DNA from: Cynocephalus volans
Lineage: Eukaryota > Chordata > Mammalia > Dermoptera > Cynocephalidae
Reading direction: 5' to 3'
Assembly (NCBI RefSeq): GCF_027409185.1
Contig: NC_084462.1
Span: forward strand, 44,898,679 to 44,962,678
DNA length: 64,000 nt
Below the pieces are notes generated by a model. The model was given only the letters and a program-made list of their open reading frames with translations, was not told where the DNA came from and made no database searches. Positions 1-12,413 of this stretch are shown in pieces. Both the position numbers and the translations under genes were made by a program. How positions within the stretch are numbered: the stretch's first letter is position 1; each line of letters opens with the position of its first letter.

Positions 1-612
1 AATGTCTACACCCCATGTTTATTGCAGCATTATTCACAACAGCCAAGATGTGGAATCAGCCTAAGTGTCCATCAGTGGGTGAATGGATAAAGAAAATGTG
101 TTATATGTACACAATGTAATACTATTCAGCCTCAGAAATGGAGGAAATCCTGTCATTTGCAACAACATAGATGAACCTGAAGGACATCATGTTAAACGAA
201 ATAAGTCAGGCACAGAAAGACAAATATCACATGATCTCACTTACATGGGAAATCTAAAAAAGTTAAACATAGAAAGAAGCAGAGGGTAGAATGATGGTTG
301 CCTGGGGCTGGGGGCTGTTACCAGGGGCTTGGTCAAAGGATACAAAATTTCAGTTATATCAGAGGGAGTCAGTTCAAGAGAACTATTGTACAGCATGGTG
401 ATTATAGTTAATAACCATGTATCATATTCTTAAAAATTACTAGGACAGTAGATTTTAAGTGTTCCTTGCCATAAAAGAATAAGTGTGTGAGGTGGTGCAT
501 ATATTAATTAGCTCAATTAAGCCATTCCACAATGTGTACATATTTCAAAACATCATGTCCTACGCAGTAAATATATCTGATTTCTATTTGTCAGTTCAAT
601 TAATTTTTTTAG
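1..612 (+). repeat. LINE-1 3' end (L1MA-like), truncated by window edge
   Basis: The sequence follows the end of L1 ORF2 and the 3' UTR: the stretch about a sequence inserted in a cell count style region 'gcagcattattcacaacagc', then 'ggataaagaaaatgtg', 'actattcagcc', 'aaataagtcaggcacagaaa', and the 3' UTR phrase around 'ggtcaaaggatacaaaattt'. It ends in an A/T-rich tail near 612. It is broken by stops and is not coding. The match is to the remembered L1 consensus. It lies in IGF1R intron 13 in the same orientation as the gene. Confidence 0.9.
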
Positions 613-1194
613 AAAACTAGGACTCCATTGGTCCACCTGGTCAGAGCTATTCAAAGATGTGCATGATATCTGAGACCCTAATAGTGACAGCAAGAGAAGG
701 CTGGGGTGAATAGCACTGCAAGCCTTGAGCCAACAACAGTTTATGTGCCTGGGTTCAGGTTGTAGGTTTAAACGGATGCTTAGGCAAGTAATTTTGTCAA
801 TTAAAATAGTCTGAATTCTCTCATTTAGTCCATTTAACCTAGTCTTACCAGTTAACCTGTGCTCCCTTCCCAGTACCTGGAACCTTCACAGTGTTCCTGT
901 AACCTTTTCAGAGTAGTGACTTGCTTGCTTTCTCTATCCTCTCCCCTCCACTCCTGCTTATACATCCCCTAGGAACAGAGCCTAGGTTTGGAGATCTGTG
1001 GTCTTTGAAAAAGAGCTGTGGCTTCTGGAGTTTATTGAACTTGGCATACTTGGGAAAGGACATGTTCCTGTCTGCCTTTGCTGTTCCATTTTTTAACCCT
1101 GTGAGTGCCAGGATGCGAGTGGGAAACCCAAGAGTCCGTCTGATGGAATTTTCCAGCAAAAGTTGGCATATACTGCAGGGAAATTGAGTTTGCA

Positions 1195-1550
1195 TGACTG
1201 CTTCACTGTTGGGAAGTTTTTCCTTATGTCAGACAAGACTCTTCTGCTACAGTTCAGTCTCATTTCCTCTCATTTAATCCTCAGAGGAGAAGGAAGCGTT
1301 GGAAGCTTTCTGGCAACTGCTCTCCTTTTAGGAAGTCTTTGTGTGCTTGAATACTATTAAATTACTCTTCAGACTTCTCTTTTCCAAATTAAACAATCTC
1401 AGGTCTTTCGGCCTGTTCTTGTAGCCCAGTCTCATAGACCAATTTTCTACCCATTTAATCATCTTGTTCTTTTCTGGATGTGTTCCAGTTTCTCCATGTC
1501 CCTGTTGAAATGTGAGACTTAAAGAGAACACGGTACAACGTGACCAGTAG
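1195..1550. repeat. L3/CR1-type ancient LINE fragment
   Basis: Phrases typical of mammalian L3/CR1 3' regions occur in the right order: 'gttgggaagtttttccttatg', then 'ttaatcatcttgttctttt', 'ccagtttctccatgtccctg', and an 'aacacggtacaacgtgacca' segment corresponding to the family's 'aacacagtactccagatgtggtctgaccag'. It is highly diverged, as expected for an element older than placental mammals. The assignment is by remembered consensus. Confidence 0.5.
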
Positions 1551-2184
1551 TATGAGTGATACAAATAAAAGTAATAGTCCTCAGGGGAGAAAAAGAAAAA
1601 TCTGCCAGCTTCCCATTGGCAATGATAACTTGTGAGTATTTCCAGGAATTAGAAAATGTAGGAGCCTGCATCCATTTTGAGACCTATTTGATAAAAAGTA
1701 TCTTTAATTAAAAAACTGAAACAGCTTTACTAGTCTCAAAAGAAGAAAAAGAATAATAGTTTTTAGTGGCAAAATACTCATTGATGGATGACTTATGATC
1801 AGTGTAGCTTGGTCCCCAATGAGTTCCAAACCAATTTCCACATAGACATCTCTACTTGGGTGTCCTGTGGCTGCCTCAAGCTCCTTGTGCACAAAACCAG
1901 AATCACAGTTGCTGCCTTCAGCACACCTCTTCCCTCCTTTGTTCCTTAGCTCAGGCAGTAGCCCCGTAAGTCAGTTATTATCCAAACCAGGAATCTCACA
2001 GACACCCTTCACTCTTCTTTCTCTCCAGCCAACTTTTTCATTCCAAACCAAGTCTCATGGATTCTACCTCTTAACTAGCTCTGGAGCCCAGCCCCTCCAT
2101 TGCCACCACCACTGCCACAGCTCACAGCCTCCAGGTTGCTTCCATCATGGGGACAGTAGGAGCTGTGTATCCAGGAAGGCTGGA

Positions 2185-2295
2185 CTCTCATCCCTGGACC
2201 ATGACTTCCCAGCTACTTGTGTGACCCTGGGAAAGCCAGGTCATCTCTGTGAGTCTTCCTCATTGATAGAAGAAGAGCAGCGATTTCTTCATGAG
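2185..2295 (+). repeat. MIR-like SINE fragment
   Basis: Contains the MIR core order: 'cttgtgtgaccctgggaaag', then 'tctgtgagtcttcctcattgat'. This corresponds to the family's 'gtgtgaccttgggcaagtc...tctgtgcctcagtttcctcat'. It is short and diverged. Confidence 0.45.
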
Positions 2296-2910
2296 GTCTG
2301 AAGTGGGTAGCACAGACATGGGGGACATGTCTTTTCTCCCTTCCAGCTCTCTGAGACATAGCAGTCTCTCCTCTTTGCTGCCAGGTCCCGAGTCTGTCCT
2401 CAGGCACAGCCATCTTCTCTGTACACAAATCTGATCAGTTCACTTCCAGCTTTTGAAAGCTTTCACTGACTTCTTTTAATCTGCAGAAGGAAGTTGAAAC
2501 TGCTTAGCCTGGACAAGGCCCTTTGTGAGCCAGCCCTCACTTCTCTCTGGTATCATCTCTAAGCCATTTCCCACCAAGGAAAGCACATATTTCTCCTTCA
2601 GACTCAGGCTAAAGGAACTTTCCCTTAGACAGCTTCTCTTGACTCTCTTCTCTCCTCTCCCTCCCTCTCTGCATGCTTGCTGTAGGTGCAGTCCAGTTTT
2701 CTCATTGTTGGGCTACCTGTTGACTTATTGGTTTCCCATATCTGGCAAAACTTTCCAAGGTGTGGGGCCAAGTCCCTGGTGCCCAGCCTAGCATCTGTCA
2801 TACAAGCATGGGTGGCAAGTGCAGCAGCAAGCTCTGTGGTCTCAGACTTATAACCAGACTCAAATGTTTGTGGAGAATTAAGAACAGCGTTGACAAGGGG
2901 TGCCATCCAG

Positions 2911-2911
<1 letters not shown>

Positions 2912-2959
<48 letters not shown>
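2912..2959 (+). repeat. (TG)n microsatellite
   Basis: About 24 uninterrupted TG dinucleotides in IGF1R intron 13, roughly 420 bases before exon 14. Likely polymorphic in length. Confidence 0.98.
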
Positions 2960-2961
<2 letters not shown>

Positions 2962-3382
2962 AAATTGTCTTTGGAACTGTCTTAAGACAGATAAAAGTCA
3001 GTATGGCTTGAATGTTATATATGTAAGAATCTCTGGTTATTTTATTTCAGCAAATTACGCATTTTCACTAACAGTCATTGCTCAGCATACAAAGATTATT
3101 TTCCTTCAGTCCATCATTGAACTATTACATCAGAATATGCTGTACTTAGAAAAATGAATATACACCTCAGTCTGTACTTATTTCATCTTTTTTCAGATAA
3201 TTCAGTTTCTTTACTGTGTTATTTCTGATACCATTTACCTTCAGTAATTCCTAGTGCATAATAGGGGAGTAAAGGAATTTTCAGAGGATATTTTTTTCAT
3301 ACTTCCAACTGAATGTAAAGAAATGAGTGGGCAGATTGTTCACCTGGTGACTTTTCTTATTTCCTTCTCATTTCTGAAGCAG

Positions 3383-3482
3383 CTTATGAAAACTTCATCC
3401 ATCTGATCATTGCTCTGCCTGTTGCCGTCCTGTTGATCGTGGGAGGGTTGGTGATAATGTTGTACGTCTTCCACAGAAAGAG
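3383..3482 (+). CDS. IGF1R: IGF1R exon 14: stalk end and transmembrane helix
   Basis: Encodes the membrane anchor of the IGF-1 receptor, the tyrosine-kinase receptor for IGF1 and IGF2. After a split first codon it reads Tyr-Glu-Asn-Phe-Ile-His, then about 24 hydrophobic residues rich in Leu/Ile/Val with a Gly-Gly pair ([14 protein letters not shown]), then the basic stop-transfer HRKR. The helix would be about residues 936-959 in human numbering, where the Tyr is 930. The acceptor is 'gaagcag|CT' and the donor 'AG|gtgagt'. The exon is 100 bases. The split codon at the 5' edge would read Gly/Ala/Val/Asp-type with a second base C; if exon 13 ends in G it is Ala, where human has Gly as I recall. 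Signal peptide, ligand-binding domains and furin site lie upstream of the window. Confidence 0.97.
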
Positions 3483-4257
<775 letters not shown>

Positions 4258-4844
4258 TAATGTTTCTTTTTTTCTTTCTTTTTTAATCAAAGTGTTTAGC
4301 AGTTCGGTGAATATGTCAAAACTTCTGGGACTCTGTGGGGTACCTGTGGGAAAAACAGGCTTCAGAGATGAATGTGGCCAGCACAATCACCAGTTTATTA
4401 ACTGCTTGAAATTTTATGTTAGAATGAAAAATGCGTTTTAATTGTTAGCATCTAGTCAGAGGTTATGCTGCAGCTAACAAAACAGTCCTTTTAAACTAGG
4501 TTCAGCTTAGGTGTTATGTCATTTTTATTGTCTTTGACTACTTCCTGCTTGCCTGTTTTTTTTATCTTGGAATGTTTCTGTCATTCTTTCCTGACTGGGG
4601 TCCTGCAGTTTATGCCCTCAGGCCCATTCGCATTCCACTTGGTAATAACTAATAAGGGGCATTTAGTTAAGTGGCTGATACTATCTGACTGGGAAGCTGG
4701 GTTGTAGTGGATGGTTATTTTCCTTTTTGCTTTTTTCTATCTTTTCTTCCTAGTATACTGATATCCAAACCTTTTAAGTAAGTCAGATTAGGGTTGGGGT
4801 GTCGGGGGGTTGGTCATAGGGTCTAGCAACACTAGTACCATTGA

Positions 4845-4990
4845 CTAGCACTTTGCCAGGGGCTTTTTACAAACACTGTGCCCTTTGTTCCTTACACCCC
4901 TGCAAGGTGGGTGGGTTGTCTTATGCCCACCTGTGGGTGAGGAAACAAGCTCCTAGAAGGAATTTGCTCAGGGTCACTTGCTAGGCAGTT
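4845..4990 (+). repeat. MIR-like SINE fragment
   Basis: Shows the MIR 3' pattern: 'gtgggtgaggaaacaagctc' followed by 'aatttgctcagggtcacttg', matching the family's 'gatgaggaaactgaggctcagagaggttaagtaacttgcccaaggtcac'. Diverged. Confidence 0.55.
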
Positions 4991-7028
4991 GAGAAGTCAG
5001 GATGAGAATGGTCCCTGGCTCTTCTTGCTGCATCTTGCTGACTGTGTGGTGCAGTCACCATGGAAAAGGGCTGTGAGGTCCTTGGGGCAGGCAGTGAAGC
5101 TGGCCCCCAGGAAAGGCTGGACCGGCTTCATCAATTTAACAGATAAGTGCCTGACACTTTGTGGATATGTTTAGAAGAAGTTTTTGTCGCCTTCTTGCTT
5201 CAGAAGAAGTGAAAGTACACATGCAGGAGATGTGAAATAAAGGGTCATGATTATTCTAATTGAATATCCTAATCATATGAGAAAACAAGAAAATACTTTG
5301 GTAACTTAAGAGCACCATATAAATGTGTAAGGTTTTACTGTGATTGCTTTAATCATTTCTAATTCAATTATGTTTATAATAAAGGCAATCAAAAGCAGCC
5401 CCTGCTGAATGGGAATCAGGTGCAGAATAGGGCTGTTATTCCTGTTTACATAAACGTCTCAAAAAGTTGTTTTTTTAATAGGCATATATACATACATATG
5501 TATGTGTGTGTATATAAGGCATAGAGAACATTCTGGAGGGAGGCATACCACACTTACAAGAGTAGTTATTTCTGGAGAAGAACTTTCCCATTAAAAAAAC
5601 GGCTAGAAGTAGGTATTTGTTTGTATAAATAATAGCTTTTAAAAAAAGAAGAAATTAATTAAGCCAAGGGCATCATCACAGACAATAGAATTGATAGGGA
5701 CAGTGCAGGGCCACTTGCCCTCTCTGTGAGGGTGGAATAAGATTATACCAGAGAATCTACTCTGCTATGAGATAAAGCACCAGAGGTTGGCATTTGCACC
5801 TTTGACTATGAAGTGTCCAGGAGTTTAGAGAGAGCATTCACACAATAAAATCAGACTCTCTAATGGTGACTTGAAGTCAAATTTTGCATGCTTCCAGTAC
5901 GCAGAATAATGGGTCCTGTCATCTTCTTTAAAACAAAGCAAAACAAAATAAAAACAAACGTATTGCTACTCAGATCAACAGGTGGGGACACTGTCACCTC
6001 ATTTGAACTTTAATTATTTGGCCTTTTGACAAGCACCACATAGCCACTTTCCTCAAGGGGCAACAAAATGACATTGCAGTTCAAAAGTGCTTAAAAACTT
6101 CTTTCTCCCAAAGCTAATCTGCATGTCACCATTCTCCAGAGTACACTGAAAATCCCCTACAGGAAAGTGCTGATAACATTGTGCACGTAAACCGCTCCTA
6201 GCTGGTGAGCTTAGAACCACTGGTTAAAGTCAGAGTAGTTGAGTTGAATTTAAAGAAAAGGATTGAGGGTATTGACTTAAGGGACCTCCCAAGGAATGAA
6301 TGTGATTGGTTTTAACTCCATGTTTTATGGCATGCTACCTATTTAATTCTGATTAAAAGCAAGCCTGGATTCTCAGAGATAAATGGACTATGCTTTCTGA
6401 AGGGTATTGTGAAGGGTCTTGTCTTCTGGCTCGTCTTGCATACTTACTCTCCTAAGCAAGCATCAGCCTCTTCTTCAGGGGTGCAAACCTTCTAAGCTAT
6501 GTGGAGTGGAGAGTTCCGTGTGTGATATTCCTAAACACATATGTAGTATGAAATACAAAAATGCTTATGGAAGAAAATTCAAGATGATTAATATAGTCCA
6601 TATTGGACACTCCTCAGAGGTGTAAATTGGTGGTGTCTTCTGGGCCAAATTTATTCTAAACACCTTTCCTTTAGTACATCACTTAAGGGTGAATACTTGA
6701 GACCCGGGGATGTTGGAATACAGCTGTCAGTCCGCTGCTTCTCTCACATTCAACCACAGCCCCTGGGTCAGCATTTGAAGGCATAGAAGGCAAACGCAGG
6801 GCGATACCCTCTCCCTATTCCTTCTGCATTTCTGAGCCAGAACCACCTCCTTCCTACCAGTCAGCGTGTGGTGCAGCCTGGTGCTGGTTCCCCTTCAGGC
6901 AAGGACATTCTGTACAGCATTAAACGAAAATGGTTATAATTAAAATTTCTTATTGATCTTATGGAATAGGTTAATTTTATTTTAATTTTTACCCTAGCCA
7001 GTTTGAGTCATGGGATGGAGTCTCTGGT

Positions 7029-7093
7029 TTTATTTTTTCTTTCATCCCCTTTTTTTCTCTTTCCTTCTCTTTCTTTCTCCTTCCTTCCTGCCT
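7029..7093 (+). repeat. Polypyrimidine low-complexity tract
   Basis: A run of about 65 bases of almost pure C/T (CTTT/CTTCC units) in intron 15. It has no AG directly downstream that would make a plausible exon acceptor. Confidence 0.85.
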
Positions 7094-7532
7094 AGAATTG
7101 TTTGTTTATTTTTCAAACAAGATTGAATCTAAACAGAAGCAAAAGCTAGGGAAGAAATCATACTCAGGCTCAGTATTGACCATATCTCCTTCCCAGCCCT
7201 TCACTCAGTGGTGGAGGCCCCTGAGTTCACAGAGCCCTGGGGAGCCCCCTCTGCTCAGCAGCTGCCCCTCCGTGCTGGTCACCGCCTGGTCTCCCTCAGT
7301 ACCAAGAGTTCATTTGCTTCTGTACCTCATTAGAGGCCCAACTGTCACAGGCCAGGCCAGAGACACCTTGTTTAGACTACAGAAGTCCTACCAGTAAAAA
7401 TGTAATGCAATTCACATATGTAACCTTAAATTTTCTAGTAGCCATATTTTAAGAAAGTAAAAAGAAATAGGTGAAGTAAACTTTAATAATATATTTTATT
7501 TAGCCCAGTATATCCAAAATATTATCAATTTT

Positions 7533-7649
7533 GGCTGGCTGGTTAGCTCAGTTGGTTAGATAGAGCACAACCTTATAATACCAAGGTCATGGGTTCAGAT
7601 CCTTGAACTGGCCAACTGTCAAAAACAAAAGACAAAATAAAACAAAAAA
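7533..7649 (+). repeat. tRNA-Ile-derived SINE, monomer (CYN-like)
   Basis: The body is a degenerate tRNA gene: 'ctggttagctcagttggtta' carries the pol III A box and D-arm, and 'aggtcatgggttcagatcc' carries the B box and T-arm. It closely follows tRNA-Ile(AAT). A CAAAA-rich tail follows. It is flanked by an 11-bp direct repeat, ttatcaatttt, at 7522-7532 and again just after the tail, which is a target-site duplication. An extra 'atag' in the D-loop region and loss of the acceptor pairing show it is not a working tRNA gene. Such SINEs are, as I recall, the CYN family of colugos. Confidence 0.88.
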
Positions 7650-8050
7650 AAGTTATCAATTTTAAGATGTAATCAGTATAAGAGTTACTGAAATATTTCA
7701 CTAAGTCTTTGAAATCCAGCATGTATTTTATACTTACAGCACGTTTCAGATTGGGTTAGCCACAGGTCAGGACTGGTTACTATGTTAGATAGCACAGGTC
7801 TGGGGTCTGTGCTGAGGACCCTAACACCGCTTTTGGGTTCATCCAGGAAATAGAACCTCACATGCAACATTATCACCTCTCACACACACCTCTGCCCTTT
7901 TTCCTGACCTGGAATAAAAACTCTTCTTTCTCTGTACTCCTCCTTTTTCTGATTTGTGTTTTAGTCCATTGATGAAGATGAGTAAAAAAAATCCTAGGCT
8001 CTAGACTCCTGCTTGATCATTTTATTAGTCTCTGTATCTCCCACGCGTGA

Positions 8051-8895
<845 letters not shown>

Positions 8896-10239
8896 TAGGT
8901 CCTTTATGTAAGGGTTTCCCCAGCTGGAGGTAGACCTTGATCTTTGGGAGAGGCACTTGCTATTCCTCAGATCCCCTTCTGTGCAAATACCTCTATGCCT
9001 TTGTTACTGCATCTCCTCCCTCCACCTTGGTTCCCTCCCCCACATCTCATATCCACCTGCCAGATCATGTCAGTGCTGCTCCCTGCCTGAAGCCTTGCCT
9101 GCCCCCTTGCCAGGAGCCACCATCTCAGCACCTAGCATGCATTTTCTCTTGTTGTTGTCTCAGTGTGTCCCCTCCATACCCCATCCACTGTGTTCAGCTT
9201 TTCATCCCAGGCCCAGCAAGTAGCTCAGGGGTATGCTTGTGGCAGGCATTCCATCAACAAAGGTGTGTTAAAGCTCTGTGGTAGGCCGGCTGTATTCTTG
9301 CCCTTGCCTCTGGGCAGTTGCCGAGGTGATTTCCCACACAGCTCTGTGCACAGGACATCGCTCATCCACAAGACCGCTCTCCATACCCTGTCCATCCCTT
9401 GCATTGGCAGTGGTCTGAGTCTTCCTCAGATTCTGCCTCCACATTCCAGGTTTGATCCTGAGTCAGTGTCTTTTTTGCATTTCTGAATGATAATCATCTC
9501 AGCCACACAATCTCTGCTTAGTCTACTAAAAATTTCAATTTGGGTTACAAGTTTCAAATTTTAAGCCTGCTAAAGTCCTATGCAGCTTTTTATTAGTCAC
9601 TGTGGCATCTCCGCTGCTGCAGTTATTAACCCACAAGCCAGCTTTTTAACATATGGAGACATGACTTACAGGTAATTAATTCTAAGATAAACTGGTAGAT
9701 AATTACTGAGAAACAACCAGCAACAACTGCCTTTTCATCGGCTGCCTTGGTGGATCTGAAGTCCTCACTTTGACCCTGACGTTGCTACTCATGGGGTGAG
9801 CAGTGCCCTTTCTCTGCTCCTTTTGAATTTTTTTTGTTGCTGTTCTATTTAATTTTTTTTCTCCTTTTAATCTGCAACTTAATCATCTCCCAAGTAGCAG
9901 TTTTTAAATTTTAGTTCCAACCACCTGTTCACATATGACTTCATTTATTTACAGCACATGGTGTTTGGGATTCTTTGACAGCCAGGAGTCCAAGCACGGC
10001 AGCTTACAGCCCTCCCCACCTCTGTTGCACCCAGCATTGGTCTCTGGCCCCTGGATGTTAGTGCCTTTTTCTGGCTCACTGTAATGCACAAACCAACATG
10101 AAGGAGGAAAGCTTGACGAAACAGATGACTGAAGACGTGGTAGAATTCTTACCAGCATCCTTTAAGGCACCTCTGAAAAGCATGAAACACTCATTCCCTT
10201 CATCCCCAATTTCAGGCTCAGAATAAAAATGCAGAACAC

Positions 10240-10375
10240 ATGGTCTTAGTCCTGGCTCTGCCTCTGGCTGCCTGCAGTCCTCAGCAAGCCACTATGGGTA
10301 TCTTGGCCTCAGTTTCCTCATGTGTAAAATGAGGGTTGGACAAAGTGATTACTGAAGTCCTTTTCAGATGTAAAA
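10240..10375 (+). repeat. MIR SINE fragment
   Basis: Contains 'cctggctctgcctctggctg', then 'ggcctcagtttcctcatgtg' and 'taaaatgagggttggac', in MIR consensus order. Confidence 0.7.
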
Positions 10376-11124
10376 TTCACCTGTAGATTTTTCAGATTTG
10401 GATTTTTTTCTAAGTCATTTTGAGTATAAAAATGTGTGTGCTTATCCTGCATTGTCACTATGTTCTACTTGAGCCTCCCACCCTAGTTGAGATTTGCTGA
10501 TTTTACCTCATGAAGTGTGGGTGCATGGGAGTGCTTGTCTTTAGTAGCTCTGACTGCATTAAAGATTTCTGCTGTCTGAGGTGAATGCAAGAATGGCAGT
10601 GAACACGATGGCCTGACAAGGTGCTGGCCCTCTCTCTCATGCTTAAAACTAAATTCCTTTTATTGATTTTGTTTTTCATGCTAATTATGAATGACCATGT
10701 CATAGTAAACACCCATACTTCATACTCCAATACTTACAAATTATGAGTATACACTTTATATTTCACTTGCACATTTCCTAGTGTACAATGCATATTCAAA
10801 GCCCTAAAAAAGTGAAAAGGAAATGTTAGGTCCTAGGGGAAAAAAGCTTATTTAAAGAAGACTCCTGTGTAAAAGAAAGTGGCAATTTTGGCTGAAAGTG
10901 GTGACATAACATCGCTTCCCCCGATAACTGTGTGATAAGTATTTTAAGTCATCAGAGACAGGCTTGATAGCCTCTTCACAGTTCACATGTGTGTATCATT
11001 GAGTGTAGGGAACCCCACCTAGAAGTGCTCAGAGAGCTGTTATACTGCTTCTGGATACTGGCTCTCAGTGGGAACTAGTACCTCACTGGGCAAGATCCAA
11101 CATCCACTGAGTTGATCACGAGCG

Positions 11125-11230
11125 AGGCACCATTGAGCTCTTTCTGTGCATGACCTCAGGTCATGCTCCCAGCAGTGAAACCATTGTGGTCCCCATATGG
11201 AAGAGCTCAGGCCAGAGCTCAGGCCGGAGC
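11125..11230 (+). repeat. MIR-like fragment with a short internal duplication
   Basis: The order 'gcatgacctcaggtcatgct' and 'ccccatatggaagagctcag' resembles the MIR 3' half. 'gagctcaggcc' is present twice in tandem around 11204-11226. Family assignment is weak. Confidence 0.35.
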
Positions 11231-12253
11231 CCAGACAGTCTGATCACAAAGCCCGGGCATGCTATTCTGTAGCCCATGAGGTTTGAGCTAGGAAGGTAAT
11301 GTGTGACACCTGTCAGAACAAGATGGTTTTTGTAGTGTTAGATGCTTTGTAGTCAGGGAAACAAGGTAGTAAAATCTGTTTTACTAAGGTATGCAAAAGG
11401 GTAATTAGCATCTAAACAACAGGGTCATGGTTGGTTTTTGCACTTATTTTTAGGATGGAGAGACGTGGCAATATGTTTTATACAAAACTTTTTTCCAAAT
11501 TGATTTATTATTATTTAGGGGTGATTTTTTTCCATTGCCAAGGCAGCATGTTGCCATGATGTTTATTTATGTTACTTGTCACCATTTTGCACTGGTGCCT
11601 TTCAAGATAAGCCTCAGCTAGATTTCAGTTGTCAAGTGCTTATTTTCCTCAGTGCCCCCAGAAAATAATAATCCAAGGAATGCCACACTGAGAGGTGGAA
11701 AAATTAATCTTGGTGTTTTTGCACTTTAGAAGAAAGTTGAAGGGAGAGAAAGGGATTAGATAGTTTATAACAGTGCTTATATGGAAAATAAAACATACGG
11801 TGTCCATTTGGGAAACACATTTGCTTATTTCTGCACAGCCTTTGTAATGTGCTCTCCTTCCTTTTACCTGTACTTTGATTCCAGATATAAAGGACATATA
11901 AACTAATAGGAATTTGAGAAACCAAGAATCCTTAATATCAAAAATTGCATGTTTTGCTTAAAATAATTCTTGCCCTACCCAAACTAGAGAATGCTCGTCC
12001 CAAGGAGTGCTAATTGGTGTTTCCCGAGGCAGCTCTGTGTGATGTGGTCCAGGAGCAAGCACATGACTTTACCACCAGACAGATGCCACAGTCTCCATAA
12101 TGATACATTCCTTCTGAGCAAGTCCTGGTCTCTTAGCACAATGATGTGTGGTGCTCAGATTGAACAAAGATGGATTTGCAAACCCTGTAAGAATGTGGGG
12201 TGGAAAAAATTCCTAAATTCTCATGTGAAATATTTTTTTTTAATCTCCAACAG

Positions 12254-12413
12254 AATAATCCAGTCCTAGCACCTCCAAGCCTAAGCAAGATGATCCAGAT
12301 GGCCGGAGAGATTGCAGATGGCATGGCATACCTCAATGCCAACAAGTTCGTCCACAGAGACCTCGCTGCCCGGAATTGCATGGTGGCTGAAGATTTCACA
12401 GTCAAAATTGGAG
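12254..12413 (+). CDS. IGF1R: IGF1R exon 18: catalytic loop
   Basis: A 160-base exon coding [13 protein letters not shown], helix E ([19 protein letters not shown]), and the catalytic loop [12 protein letters not shown] with the HRD aspartate (the catalytic base, human Asp1135) and the RD-kinase AARN signature. It continues EDFTVKIG and ends on the first base of the DFG aspartate codon. No substitution is seen at catalytic positions. Acceptor 'ccaacag|AA' and donor 'GGAG|gtgtgt'. Confidence 0.98.

Larger units (their letters stand above)
613..3382 (+). other. IGF1R: IGF1R intron 13 (3' part)
   Basis: Non-coding sequence leading to the exon 14 acceptor. It holds an L3/CR1 relic (about 1195-1550), a MIR-like piece (about 2185-2295) and a TG microsatellite (2912-2959). 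Exon 13 was not found, so the window opens inside this intron. No other structure was recognised. Confidence 0.85.

Noticed and set aside
2760..3157. Cys-Val repeat proteins
   Set aside because: Translation of the (TG)n microsatellite.
7533..7620. A tRNA-Ile gene
   Set aside because: The tRNA-like fold is broken, followed by an A-rich tail and flanked by target duplications, so it is a SINE. The same holds for the other three copies.
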